Both the position numbers and the translations under genes were made by a program. Of a stretch of DNA of 64,000 bases, positions 36,320 through 48,546 are shown one piece after another. The stretch spans positions 21,668,742 to 21,732,741 of the forward strand of contig NC_045141.1 in NCBI RefSeq assembly GCF_008831285.2. The letters are read 5' to 3'. Numbering within the stretch: position 1 is the first letter of the stretch; the number at the start of each line of letters is the position of its first letter. The notes beneath the pieces were generated by a model. It had not been told where the DNA came from and ran no database searches. It saw only the letters and a list, made by a program, of their open reading frames with translations. The DNA comes from Nymphaea colorata. Taxonomy: Eukaryota > Streptophyta > Magnoliopsida > Nymphaeales > Nymphaeaceae.

Positions 36320-38350
36320 GTATCATCATGTAATAAAGTGGATACATTAATATGTCTATCTCTGTTTCTCTGTTTAAAGATTGAAGCAATCAAGCACCGC
36401 TAGCAATGGGGGTTCGAATCCTTTTCGTTCTGACACTTTAATTGATAACACTCTGTTTTAAATCAACCAATTGGTTCGCTCATAGCAAAGCACTAGCGCG
36501 TGCGAAAATGGGTCCAAGGTATTCAGATGTGACCTAATCGAATTGTATTTGGGTACAATATCAGATGTGATTATCTGAATCTTATTTCAATGTTCTACCA
36601 TCGTTTCACAGATGACGGCATAGTGAAAGTCATGTTTTTTAATTTGGTTTTGCATGTACTGCGCTGAGGAAAAATTGATCCCTTGGGACATTGTTTGAGC
36701 AGGCTTTTGTGTTTGCTTCGGCAGAATCTGATCAATCGCACTGGTACAGAAGAGAGAAAAAAAACAGTTTACGTTCTCAATCAAACACCTCAACGAAAGA
36801 AAGAAAATCAATTTGTTCATGTCCTGTTCTTCAAAAAAGAAAGGCACGAGACCGAATCAGTATTGTATTTGGAGAGTGGCTGTGACTAGTTCTTGACTCG
36901 AGGAGACACCAAGGAGAAACGCTCTGCCTCTCCATGACTTGAATAGCAAGAGACAGAGGGGAGCCCTTTGGTTTGGTCATTACCGGGGGCTCACATTTAA
37001 CAGTTTACCGGCTGAAGGGTAGTAGTGCAACACTCTAATTGATAACAGTACCATAGGTTCACGTAGGTCCCAAATACCAAACCTGATGAAAGGAAATGCA
37101 TGGGAAGGGTTTTTGCCCTTTTTTCCATAGGCAAACTCACAAAAAGTGCAAAAACATGAGGCTTATAACAGCATTATTCTATTCTATGGCCCTTGATTTT
37201 GAAATAAAAGAAAATTTATCAACTTCCTCACGTCGACGCAGTTGGTCTTTGATTAGCTTTTCTCATGAGGCCACAGTGGCATGAAACATGAACTTGATTA
37301 GCTTTTCTTATAACGTCTTTTAATATTAAATGCATTTTGCAGCAGGCAAAATGGTATTTCAAGAACTTGCGGTGGCCTTTCTTTTGGATATGAATGTTGT
37401 CTGGATCTGTTTTTTTGGGTAATTGCAGTAGAAAGCTGGAATCAAGAAAATGGAAAATGCAAATGTGAGTTTTGGTTGTACTGAAGCAACGTTTTGCCCT
37501 CGGCTCTTGGTTGTCGTGGGGGTTCGAGTCCTTCTATCGACTTTTCATGTAATGAGAAAAACCGTGTTAAACTTTTCATCATCCTCGTAGTCGTGCTCCT
37601 TCCTTTCCTTCTTGTTACTACAGATCCATCCCTTATTAGAATTCCATCTTTTGCTGTTTTAACTTTGTGAACTCAATGCACAATGTGTTAGAATTCTCAA
37701 AGAATTACTAGTGGCTGATGTGCATTGGCAAAGCCCTATATTACTGCCAACAGCTTTTGCTGTTGGAAATTGAAATTGAAATTCCCCATGGACGGCCGTG
37801 GATCCATGGGAAATTCATTTTACCTTGGGTTTAATAAGGAGGTTTGCCAATGGTTCAAGCCTTTGCTGAAAACCAACATTGTTCTTGTGAGTGTTACATG
37901 AGCCTGCGTCAATCTTATCTTTGGGTTTGATTCAAGAGACACTCTCACAAAGTGTTCCATCTGCCAGACGACCCCTACTTAGAATGTGTCTTTCTTAATT
38001 TGTATGTTAACTATCATATATTTGAAAATCGAGAATGCTTTTGAGCAATCAAATGCAGTCAAATTTTTTCTCAAGTTTACTTCCAAGTTCGCCTGAATGG
38101 ATTTTTAATGTGTCTGCCTAAATGGAATATTTACAACATCCTCAAAGGGGGAAAGATTAATGTGGTAGAGTGCCTAATGAGGTAGTCCTTGTTATTAAAA
38201 ACTCTATTTGCTAAATACTTTACAAAGGCTTGAAAGTAATTTAATAACATAAGCAGGAAAAAGGATTATACCAATTTGCTTGGTGGAGCTGCACAGACCA
38301 GGACGGCAACCACAGAACGGATACCTCCCAGGAAAACATGTTTGCTTTTT
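36320..38350. other. Intergenic DNA without recognisable genes
   Basis: No gene is supported. Two isolated Pol III box B-like words (GGTTCGAATCC at 36411, GGTTCGAGTCC at 37521) lack a box A at the right distance. Both lie in a GGGGGTTCGA context, so they may belong to a repeat. Confidence 0.35.
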
Positions 38351-38353
38351 CTT

Positions 38354-38366
38354 TAGAGAGAGAGAG

Positions 38367-38438
<72 letters not shown>
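38354..38438. repeat. (GA)n microsatellite with a GT interruption
   Basis: The tract is mainly GA with one (GT)n block near 38372-38384. The open frame read through its complement is an artefact of the repeat. Confidence 0.95.
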
Positions 38439-38439
<1 letters not shown>

Positions 38440-38624
38440 AGTAATATTCTAAAAGCTACAAGTTCCTTTTCAGCCATTTCTGATCACGTAAAAGGGACTA
38501 AACTTGTTTGCAAGCTTCTTCACAGCAAGTCTGAACAGTGAACAGGCAAGATGATGGCACACTTTGGAAGGTAACAAGTAGAATGACAAAAGCAAACACA
38601 TAGACCCTGAAAAAACTAGCTTTG

Positions 38625-38645
38625 ATACCATGTGATGAAGTTGTC
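38625..38645 (-). other. Possible Ty1-copia primer-binding site
   Basis: On the minus strand CACATGGTATCAAAGC looks like an LTR end (CA) followed by TGGTATCA, the word complementary to the initiator tRNA-Met 3' end used by plant copia elements. No gag-pol frame is found, so at most this is a remnant. Similar TTGGTATCAGAG/TTGGTATCAAAG words occur on the minus strand near 46472 and 52060. Confidence 0.35.
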
Positions 38646-38839
38646 CTTGCTCAAAAACTAATCTTACAAGGTTCATAGGAGTAGGAAAGGAATAACTAAC
38701 AAAAGCACTCACTCGACACACTCAAGGTAAAATAATTTTTTTTAATTATATTATAGCTGAAAAAACGTAAGAACATGCCTAGATCGTTCGTACGTCTTAA
38801 GTCACATAGTTAAGCGTATGGGTATGGGTACGTTGAAAA

Positions 38840-38941
<102 letters not shown>

Positions 38942-39306
38942 TCGTCACAAATAACATTTCAGAGTTTTAAACGGTGAGGTTTTTCTCAGATATAATACGG
39001 CAAGCTTGAAAAAAATGAAAAAAATATGGTAAATTTTTAAAAATTAAAAACAATGAGTAAATAATAGTACCAACATTAAAAGATAAGTAGATTTGCAACA
39101 GATAAAAACAGGAAAATGAGAAAAAAACTTTTTGACACTAAAAAGGTGAAAAAAGGGAAAAAAACTAAAAAAAATAAAAAAAACGTGTTAAAAACGCTTT
39201 TTTCGTTTTTAACATTTAAAAAAAATTTTTTTTTTTAAGTTAAAAACAGTCAGTTAATTTATCACATTTTTTATTTTTTTACAAAAGAACGCATTTTCTA
39301 TGACTA

Positions 39307-39308
<2 letters not shown>

Positions 39309-39350
<42 letters not shown>
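39309..39350. repeat. (TA)n microsatellite
   Basis: This is a second pure TA tract 370 bp after the previous one. The DNA between them is extremely A/T rich. Confidence 0.95.
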
Positions 39351-39352
<2 letters not shown>

Positions 39353-40174
39353 GGTTCTGGAAGCTTGTGTAGTTCATACTTCATACTCGTCTCATTACTA
39401 AGACACACAAAGAATATTGAAAAAAGAAAGGGAAAAAATTACAGAAAACAATCTACACAGGCCCACACATAGCCCCAATAGGCCTCCACACGGTAATAAA
39501 ATAGCTTTCTTTGACAGGTAACTGCTACAAAACAACAGTATCTGCTGGTCCACAGCTTCCAAACCCCAGACCTCAAACAATCATTTTGAAGTGATAAAAA
39601 ATTTATTGTTTAGTATATATTTGATCTATAAAATATTTAGCTACAAGAAAAATATACGGTTATATTTTACCTTCCCCAATTAAATATAGCTGTATATTTT
39701 TCATGCCGTTACTAAAGAAAAGGAAAATTAATCTGAAGGGTATGAAGCGACAGACTTTGGATCAAGTCTCAGCAACCTTGCTATGTGTGTGCTATATAAT
39801 GGCGATGAATATGGTGATCACTTGTGGAACATTTTTGAAGTGCATAGAGGGAGGGATGAGAGGAAGAGGAAGATAAATATGTATATATATTCTGCAACAC
39901 ATCCTACGAGGTTAATAAACATAATGGGCATGTTAACACCCTTTATAAGCCACCCATAATGAGTGATAGTGACAAGTGTTCCTCTTTTTCACTTATGAGA
40001 AGTCGAGGTTTCAGCATCACCCAGATGAATTTGCCAATAATTTCTTACCTTGTTAGTATTTGCTCTTGTTGCCATATAGCCATTTGAGTATCGTTGACGC
40101 CTTCCTTGTTCGTCTTCCTCTGCGTGATAAACATGGGAAACGTCGACTATAGAGGGTGTTAGCATGCATTGTTT
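39351..40174. other. Intergenic DNA before the repeat array
   Basis: No gene is recognised. The antisense frame at 39989-40195 has no known motif. Similarity to units 2 and 3 begins only at about 40175. Confidence 0.35.
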
Positions 40175-40535
40175 TTCACCATGGAAGGCCACCATGAGCC
40201 TTAGTTACACAATGTATAGAACAACCTTAAATAGTTGAAGTTCCTATAATCTTGGTAACGATAAACATGAGAAACTAAATCTGATTTTTGTGGAAAGATT
40301 TTCTTTTCCCTTTATCATTAACTTGCTGAGATTTTTTCCTTGAATTGCTCTAGAACAGTTGCCTTTCAACATTATCGTTAACACACTATAATCTTGGCAA
40401 CGATAAACATGAGAAACTAAATCTAATTTTTATGGAAAGATTTTTTTTCCTTTATCATTAATTTTGATTGATCTTGTAAGAATTTTTTCCTTAAATCTCT
40501 TTAAAACGGTTATCTTTCAACCTTGACATTAACAG

Positions 40536-40802
40536 AACGAGACAAGGGTAGTGGAGGAGCAAGGATGACAACACATAAGGGACTTGCTAAAGTATGCATG
40601 GAGGATGCTGAACACGGAGCAGCTCACGTCATAGTAGCAACAATAACAAACCGTCTTCTCTCGTTCCTTCATGAACGTGGCTCTCAACATTGTGAGGTTC
40701 TCCCAGTGCCTGTACGACTATGAACATGGCCTTGGTGTCTTGGAGCATGAGTCCTTGTGCCGTGTCTACTCTCTTACTGCTGAGCCCATCCAAACTGCCT
40801 GA
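40536..40802 (+). pseudogene. Terpene synthase C-terminal exon fragment, unit 1
   Basis: The segment follows an AACAG acceptor-like word. It reads RDLLKYAWRMLN, then SRSFMNVALNIVRFSQCLYDYEHG, and ends in VYSLTAEPIQ before TGA. This is the layout of the last exon of class I plant terpene synthases (alpha-domain tail). It carries in-frame stops (TGA after EEQG, and three more near 40627-40642) and no upstream exons. The early TGA is also in units 2 and 3, so the exon was already dead before amplification. An AATAAA lies in the downstream spacer. Confidence 0.75.
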
Positions 40803-40919
40803 GCAAATCACCAGGCGTTGTTTCTCACTTTCAACCATGTTGGTGCCCATCAACTGAATCCTACTTATGATGCTATGTATCATCATGTAATAAAATAGAT
40901 ACATTAATACATTAAATTT

Positions 40920-40921
<2 letters not shown>

Positions 40922-40957
<36 letters not shown>
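40922..40957. repeat. (CT)n microsatellite in the unit spacer
   Basis: A CT run of 36 bp. The equivalent place in units 2 and 3 (about 47348-47383 and 52939-52958) has CT runs of other lengths and purity. Confidence 0.95.
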
Positions 40958-40959
<2 letters not shown>

Positions 40960-41712
40960 TGTATGCACACTGTCTTAATTTGTCTGCGTACGTGCTTCCA
41001 ATCTCACCTTTACTGTCATTAGAACTATTTGGATTTAAATGAATGGTGTTCTTGTTTGGCACCTTGAACAAAAAACTAATTCAGTAAAAATACAGATCTT
41101 GTACAAATTGGTCTAGGTTTATATCAATATAAAAGGCAAAATTAACAAAACGTATATATACGTAACGACCACTTATTATTTTTACTCAAACTTTATTAAT
41201 TTTTATGTTTTACACAATGGAAATCAACACAAAAGTGAATTTTATAAGCTTAAAAGGATGTTATTGACTCTTAAGATCTTATTTCCACATTGCTACGCCA
41301 CTTTAGGTAGATTTCTATTATTTTGATGACCAAAATTCATGTCTACATTTTGTCCAAAAAAGGTATAAAATGTTAAAGAGGGCAACACTGGATTTCCCAA
41401 GCATTAACTTCCATAATTCATGTCCAAAGAAAACAAAAAGTGCCTCTCCAAAAGAACTTGACAGGTGCAAAAAGCAAGAGGAGAGACGACTCCTTCACTG
41501 CTACACATGTCGATGATGCAATTCAATGGTAAAAAAAAAATGCAGATGGCAAATCCTCTAATAATTAAAATCATTTTACAGATATAGACAGTTCTGAAAC
41601 TACATTACACAACACTCTCCCTTTAGCATATGTGCAGAAAAAAATGATCTGAACCACCCACCTTTCGTCGGCGACCGGACACCTCCTTCTCCACCACCAT
41701 CACTACCAAGGT

Positions 41713-42087
41713 TCACAGCGAGACTCCCCCCAAGACCTCAGCAATAATGGTAGGAGTCTCGGCGTGGGAGTACACCGCCTCTCTCACCCTCTTTAGCACC
41801 TCCAACTTGAAGGCCCTCTTCTCCCTTTGCCTCAGCCCCTGCTCCACATCCAACTGTATAGCAAACTTGGCCACGCACCCATCAAATGGGTGTTGCTCCA
41901 ACCACCCCTCCTCCTCCTCCTTCATAGAAGGGTCGCCACCATCTCCACAAGGAGTGAAGAAATCTTGCATTTCTTCACCACTTGCACTGTCCAGCTCTTT
42001 CTCTTTACCATGCCCGCAAGATTTTGACCTCTGCAAGAGCACCAGCTTTCTTACCAGATCCTCCTCCATCATGGCCTCGATTGCCTC
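41713..42087 (-). pseudogene. ARM-repeat protein C-terminal fragment, unit 1
   Basis: On the minus strand the open frame reads EAIEAMMEEDLV, LVLLQRSKS, an acidic SMKEEEEGW linker, PFDGCVAKFAIQLDV, QREKRAFKLEVLKRVREA and AEVLGG before the stop. This order matches the C-terminus of a family of plant armadillo-repeat superfamily proteins as I remember it. The rest of the gene is missing. It abuts the UVH1 fragment at CTTT (42088-42091). The frame is open over about 120 codons, but without a start or promoter it is probably not a gene. Confidence 0.6.
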
Positions 42088-43058
42088 CTTTCGCGGATCT
42101 AATAATCAGCTCTTGCATGGCTGCAAAATTTCATTTTCCTCTAATTTTAGCACTTCTGTTTCTTGTCTCCATGTGTTGTGCATTTCATGTTTCTATCTCT
42201 TAATTTGTTGAAACCAATATTGTCTAAGATCTTAAAAACATGCCTGCAGCATTTTTCTGAGATGAATTTTCTTTGATACATGGATATTACTGTGGGTGTT
42301 GGCAAAATTTATGTTATGTTATCAACGGGGGTATGCGATGTTTAAAAAATGGAGTATCACTGTTAACTTCTTTAATCTTTTCGACCCCAAATGTTAAGTA
42401 CATAACTTAGTGGCTTATCACTTTTTTTCTTTTGGTACGTGTCCTTCGATCAATCCACACTGTGTCCATCCATTCAAGTAAGTACTTTTGTTGGCAGGGA
42501 GTGCTTGAAGAAATGGAAAACGAAATGAAAAATCAGGCGCTTTCAGGCAAAGGTGCTTTCTCAAATTTGCTTCCAAATCTGAGTTCCTGGTTTGTGTAAG
42601 GTTTGGCTTTTATGATCTATGGATTGCTCAAGTGTTGTTTACTCTAACTGGCAACTGTTGTTATCTTATAGATTTCTGCTGTGAGAAACTGTCAAAGGCT
42701 CGACATTTTTTCGATGAATTATTAAAACCTTAAAATTGTTGAATGCGAGGGTCAGTTAGAAACCAAGAATTTAGGCTGTTTGTCTCTGACTCCATCTATC
42801 ATTGATCTGCAAAGGGAGTTGCTTTTGCATGGTTTATCTTCTTCATCTACGAATCAGTTTCATGCTGTGGGTAGGAGTTCTAATTTTTTTCGGATTTGTA
42901 GGTCATGAATGAAGAGTGGGAGAAGTATTTAGCAGGAAGGATAGAGTTGCATGGATTAAGAACACAAAGCAAAGGAAGAAAAAACCTGCAGGGCTTGGCA
43001 TATTAAATGGGACAGTCCCAGCAGGGCCAATCCAATGGAAACTACTGAAACTGGTAAC
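42088..43058 (+). pseudogene. UVH1: UVH1 fragment, unit 1 (exon 3 start fused to intron 3 end and exon 4 start)
   Basis: The segment matches UVH1 13644-14105 and then 14673-15179, so 567 bp comprising most of exon 3 and the first part of intron 3 are missing. The join falls at AAGG, present at both ends of the missing piece. The exon 4 part starts with the original TAGGTCATGAATGAAGAG and is frameshifted by small indels. It is transcriptionally in the same direction as the parent. Confidence 0.93.
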
Positions 43059-43124
43059 CCTAAAAGTTCGAGATCGCATTTTGTGTGCCGAATAAGTACA
43101 CTGGATCAAACTGGTAACCCTAAA

Positions 43125-45065
43125 AGTTCGTATTTGGATGATTAAAAAAAAAAAGGACTTAGAATTGAGTTCGAGATCGCATTAACGTAACGTATAGTCA
43201 TCTTTTGGACCATTTGGATGACAGCTCAAAATGAAAGACATGCAAGCAACATGACGTTTCTCAACTTATTCACAAAAAAAAAGTATTTTGATCATGTCCC
43301 TAAACACATAAATTATTTTCAATAAGTAATTAAAAATAGTAACTTTCTTAAAACTAAATTTTCTCATCCAAATACCCTGATAATTTTGTGATTTGTGTGG
43401 GAGTGTTTTTTTTTTCTTTTTTTTGTTTGAGTGGTTCATCTTTGACCAAAGGAGGGGCAACTGCCTTGTACCCATCACTTTTAGGGTTCATAAAAAACTT
43501 ATTAATGAGAAAGACAAAGGCAGACAAGGAATGGATTTCAGAGCCATCAGTGGCCGCGGAGTACGACCACCCAGAAGTTAACATCGCCAGCCCAAAGTTA
43601 CGTCAAGCACCCAAATCTTGACGTATTTATTAAACGCGCATGCATATTTAGAAAATATTCATACAAGTGCTCAACTTTACAAAAAATTATACTCATGTGG
43701 AGCCTCCATTTGAGTAAATTCAAATACTTCCTCTTTCTCCGTCTCTCTCTCTCCACATGTAATATATACTTTCTCATATGTATATATGTATTTATAGGGA
43801 GAGAAAGAGAAAAAAAAAAGTCAACATAATTTCTAGCTAATAAGTATATTTTAACTTCTCATACTGTGTTGTCAATTTTCATACTGGTGGGAAAAGCGGT
43901 TTAAGCCCGTGGCACAATTGAGTATATTTATCTTCAAATATTTGATTGTTTTTATATATATATATATATATATGTGTGTGTTCCTATGAAGCTATTGAAT
44001 TAGTGCCTAAAATTTTTAGCTCTCCTAGCCGTTTAACATAACTTGCTTGGTCTTCGTGTTGCTCGCATTAATGGGCAGTTGCCTGACAAATCACATCTGA
44101 GATAGAATTAAGGGCGATGACTGCTCTTTATTAGTATTAATGGTTTTACCTTTTCGAGGGCCCTCATCCTTTTGGCTTCAACTGGGAATGACTTAGACGA
44201 GACCAGCTTAAAAGCATTATGTGACATATTATATATTTCTAGCGGAGTTATGATATTTCTGGTTGAAGGACACTTGAGTCACTAATTCAGGTTTGGTGTG
44301 GGCATATATTTAATTTTTGAGTTATCACTATTTCATGAGCATGAAATCTTTTATAGTTAGTGTATGCAGTATCCCGCACTAGCCCTTACGTATCTCTACC
44401 ACTATTGGTATATGTGTGTATAAAACTACTTGTAGATAAAATTAAGATTAGAAGAATTGATTTAAAGATAATAAAAATCTGTAATGTTTTCTTTTACTTT
44501 TTCAATTACTTTCTTCCACATTAAATCAAAAAATTGAGCTATGATGCATCCATACTGAAAAACTTTGAGGTGAAAGCCTAAAAAAAAAGATTATCAAAAA
44601 TCTCAATGAAGATGAGAACAAAGCAGAGAATGATGGACCTTTCGACGTCTGTCCGCATGGCTCCATGCCATGATCATTATTCCCAGATACGAATTTAGTA
44701 CCGAATAAGTACATTATCCAAAGTTTCGAGTTCACACGACAAAGAATTTTTGTTTAGGATTGTTATACAGATAAGGATATGTCGTTTGGAATTATATGAA
44801 TCCAAGCTTTGACATTGAAGAGAAAATTGACATCATTAACAACTATATTAAATGAGGTTTAATTTAAATACGGATCTGAAACCGGAATTACTTACTGCAA
44901 CCAGGCACGCTAATGCAGTTACAAAATTCATAATGTATCATCTACGGTCATCGACGGACCCACCGGGTCGGGCGTCTTTCCAAATCTCTTATCCAATTAG
45001 ACAAATTAGCGAAGGCAAATGCAAACTGGATTAGTATCTAATCAGTGCCAACGAATGAGTAATGC
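43125..45065. repeat. Copy of the UVH1-DAHP synthase intergenic DNA, unit 1
   Basis: Successive blocks match 20992-21385 and 22355-24075 in order and orientation. The copy skips the region with the GC-rich element. It has extra bases near 44870-44965 that the parent lacks, so the parent may have lost them. A short TA tract lies at 43955-43974. Confidence 0.85.
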
Positions 45066-45067
45066 AA

Positions 45068-45595
45068 ACATGACGTGCACATTCCTGAAACTTCATTTGC
45101 TGAAAGGGAGAGTTGAGTGGGCTGATGCGATCCGAAAGGCAAGCTATTATGGACCAGAGGATGTATCGACTGCAGGTTTCTTTCCACAGAAAGGTGAGCA
45201 GGGTCAAGGTCGGAGAGCATATTGGGACATTGAAGAGGACCGACTGCAGATGCTAAGTGCAGCAATGAGTGAGTGAGGGTGGATTATCTGCACCATGTTG
45301 AAGTCCAGCCTCGCAAACTCATGCTCCACTTGGCATCTGCAGTCGGTCCTCTCCAATGTCTCAGGATGCTCTCCTACCTTGACCCTGCTCACCTTTGTGG
45401 AAGGAAACCTGCAGTCGACACATCCTCTAGTCCATAATTGCTTGCCTTTCCGATCGCATCAGCCCACTCAGCTCTCCCTTTCAGCAAATGAAGTTTCAGG
45501 AATGTGCACGTCCCCTCAATCTCTCTCAAGGAATTGTGATTGTCCCCAACACGACATCTCATTCCTTCTCACTTAACAGCATCACTCTTTCCTGA
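45068..45595. repeat. Foldback element, unit 1 copy, left arm truncated
   Basis: The left arm starts at GACGTGCACATTCCTGAAAC and faces the right arm, which ends with its complement and then continues through CAGCATCACTCTTTCCTG, the outer part seen on both sides in unit 2. The loop contains about 60 unpaired bases around 45270-45310. The inner block GGGTCAAGGTCGGAGAGCAT links it to the 31.8-kb foldback. The frames inside it are by-products of the mirror symmetry. Confidence 0.85.
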
Positions 45596-46938
45596 TATAT
45601 TTTCACCCTACCCATTTAAAAGTCTTTCCTTATCAAGAATGCTTCTCTTAGGACGCAATGAGACTCTTTAATATGACAGATAGACACCTCCAAGAGCAAA
45701 AGTTGCCTTCACCAGAGAGAAAGGTGTAGGGTTCAGACTTTGAGTTTAATTGAGATTGAAAACAAACCAGTCTCATTTTTTTGTTAGTTTTCTTTTCTTC
45801 TTGTTCGTTTAGTCCTTCTGCGAGAGATCTGGTTAGTTTTAAGCTTAGTTTTACTTTAATCGTGAATTACGGTTACAAATAGAATGCAATAAGGATAGCA
45901 TGAGTAGAAAAAGATTTCGAAAACAAAATCCCATCTAACTCTACACAAAACGAAGGACAGAGTTAGGAGGTTCACCGGCTCAATCCTTCAGTTCAGCCAC
46001 GGGTCCAGGATAGACAATCTACAAGATGGACATTCAAACGGAAATACAATATCAGAAAGCAAACCGAATCAAACGTTGATGTGAGCACCTTAAATGCGAT
46101 GTGAGCACATTGCCGCCCGATGTAATATGCTATGCCTCTTGAGTCGAGTCATATATACATTGGAGGAAAACGTTGACACAAGCTGTCGCTTGTTAAAACA
46201 AAAAACATTAGTGTTGATGCGGCAAAGGTATCGTCGGTGTAGATAGTCTTTTCTTTTCTTTTAGGACCTGCAGGAAGATCAGCCTACGTCCTTCAAGTTG
46301 AAAGAGAATAGTGTAAGCTTATTGGAACAATGAAGCTATCCCTAACTTGCCAATTAGGAAAAATTTGGAGAAATATCGGTTATTGGATGTATTGTATCGG
46401 ATGGACGATTTTAGCGTGGTGTCTGCAGCCCACTTGTGGGCTTCATTCTTCTTCGTCAAACATATACTCTGATACCAAGTTAAAAATTAAAGAAGAAGCA
46501 AAAAAAATAAAAACCAACAATGAAAAGATTTTTTTCATTAGACGTGCATGGTTTTTCACCATGGAAGGCCACCATGAGCGATGATTACACAATGCATAAA
46601 ACAAGCTTAAATAGTTGAAGTTCCTATAATCTTGGTAACGATAAACATAAGAAACTAAATCTGATTTTTGTAGAAAGTTTTTTTTTTCTCTTTATTATTA
46701 ATGTTGATTGATCTTGCTGGGATTTTTTCCTTGAATTCCTGTAGAACGGTTGCCTTTGAACGTTATCATTAACACTATAATCTTGGCGACGATAAACATG
46801 AGAAATTAAATTGGAAACTAAATCTGATTTTTGTGTAAAGATTTCTTTTTTCCTTTATCATTAATTTTGATTAATCTTGTTGGAATTCTTTCCTTAAATC
46901 TCTCTAAAATTATTGTCTTTCAACCTTATCGTTAACAG

Positions 46939-47277
46939 AATGAAACAAGGGTAGCAGAGGAGCAAGCATGACAGCCCATAAGAGACTTGCTAAAGTATGC
47001 ATGGAGGAGGCTGAACAAGGTGCAACTCTCGGCACAACAACATCATCAACAAAACGCATTCTCTCGTTCATTCATGAACGTGGCTCTGAACATTGTGAGG
47101 GTCTCTCAATGCATGTACGATTATGAAGATGGCGTTGGTGTCTTGGAGCATGAATCCATGGACTTTGCCGAGTCCATGGACATTGTGAGGGTCTCTCAGT
47201 GCATCTACTCTCTCTTTGCCGAGCCTAAGCAAACCACTAGTCACTATTTTCCACTTTCAACCATTGGTGCCCATTAA
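46939..47277 (+). pseudogene. Terpene synthase C-terminal exon fragment, unit 2
   Basis: The frame begins NETRVAEEQA, then TGA, then the RDLLKYAWRRLN equivalent and SFMNVALNIVRVSQCMYDYEDG. A duplicated VRVSQC.Y segment follows, which unit 1 lacks, then SLFAEPKQ and read-through into former 3' UTR up to 47277. The shared early stop shows it is a pseudogene. Confidence 0.75.
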
Positions 47278-48171
47278 TTGAATCCTACTTATAATGTTAT
47301 GTACCATCATGTAATAAAATGGGTACATTAAGACACTAAATTCAGTACCCTCTCTCTTTCTTTCTCTATCTCTCTCTCTCTCACACATGTATGCACACAA
47401 TCATAATTTGTCTGCGTATGTACTTCCAATTTCACCTTTACTATCATTAGAACTGTTTGAATTTAGATGGATTGTGTTCTTGTTTGATAACTTGAACCAA
47501 AAAACTAATTCAGTAAAAATACAGATATTGTACAAATGGGTCTAGGTCTGTATCAATATGAAAGGCATAAAAAATTAACAAAGCATATATATACATAACG
47601 ACCACTTATTATTTTAACTAAAACTTTATTAATTTTATGTTTTACATTATGGAAATCAACACAAAAGTGAGTTTTATAAGCTTAAAATGATGTTATTGAC
47701 TCTTAAGATCTTATTTCTGCATCGCTACGCCACTTTAGGTAGATTTCTACTGTTTTGATGACCGAAATTCATGTCTACATTTTGTACAAAAAAAGGTATG
47801 AAATGTTAAAGAGCGCTGTTGATAATCATTTTTTGCAAGAGACCTTCTGGATTCCCCAAGCATTAACTTTCATAATTCATGTCCAAAGAAAACAAAAAGT
47901 GCCTCTCCAAAAGAACCTCACAGGTGCAAAAAGCAATATGAGAGACAACTCCTTCATCGCTACACATGTCAAAGATGCAATTCAATGGGAAAAAATAAAT
48001 GTAGATGGCAAATCCTCTAATAGTTAAAATAATTTTACAGATCTAGATAACTCTGAAGCTACAATTACACAATACTCTCCATTTAGCATATGTGTAAAAA
48101 AAAAGATCTAAACCACCCACCGGCTGCCTGTGACCAGACACCTCCTTCTCCACCACCACCACCACTAAGGT

Positions 48172-48546
48172 TCACGGTGAATCTCCCCACAAGACCTCAG
48201 AAATAATGGTAGCAGCCACAGCGTCGGAGTCCACCGACTCTCTCACACTTTTCAACACCTCCAGCTTGAAGGCTCTCTTCTCCCTCTTCCTCAGCCCCTG
48301 CCCCACATCCAACTGTATCGCAAACTTGGCCACGCACCCATCAAATGGGTGTTGCTCCAACCAACCCTCCTCCTCCTCCTTCATAGAAGGGTGGCCACCA
48401 TCTCCACAAGGAGTGAAGAAATCTTGCATTTCTTCACCACTTGCACTGCCTAACTCTTTCTATTCACCGTGCCCGTGAGATTTCGACCTCTGCAAGAGCA
48501 CCTGCTTCCTTACTAGATCCTCCTCCATCATGGCCTCGATTGCCTC
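48172..48546 (-). pseudogene. ARM-repeat protein C-terminal fragment, unit 2
   Basis: This is the same fragment as in unit 1. It is open from Met at 48429 (MQDFFTPCGDGG) through QREKRAF-like and VREAV-like segments. The upstream part is interrupted. It joins the UVH1 copy at CTTT (48547-48550). Confidence 0.6.

Larger units (their letters stand above)
40175..46550. repeat. Chimeric array, unit 1
   Basis: The unit starts at the TTTTTCACCATGGAAGG block. It carries in order a terpene synthase exon fragment, a spacer, an antisense ARM-gene fragment, a UVH1 fragment, UVH1-DAHP synthase intergenic DNA, a foldback with a truncated left arm, and a spacer. Unit 2 repeats the same order from about 46551 and unit 3 from about 52144. 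The start-to-start distances are about 6.4 and 5.6 kb. The difference comes mainly from intergenic DNA kept here (about 44220-45065) but lost in unit 2. Confidence 0.85.

Noticed and set aside
36411..37531. tRNA genes suggested by box B-like GGTTCGAATCC at 36411 and GGTTCGAGTCC at 37521
   Set aside because: No box A at the right distance and no cloverleaf can be drawn from the surrounding bases.
45019..45576. Several open frames of 60-90 codons in the foldback (also 50572-51162)
   Set aside because: They mirror one another on the two strands because the DNA is an inverted repeat; none has a domain.
46987..47277. Terpene synthase exon as a functional gene
   Set aside because: An in-frame TGA lies upstream and no catalytic DDxxD exon is present nearby.
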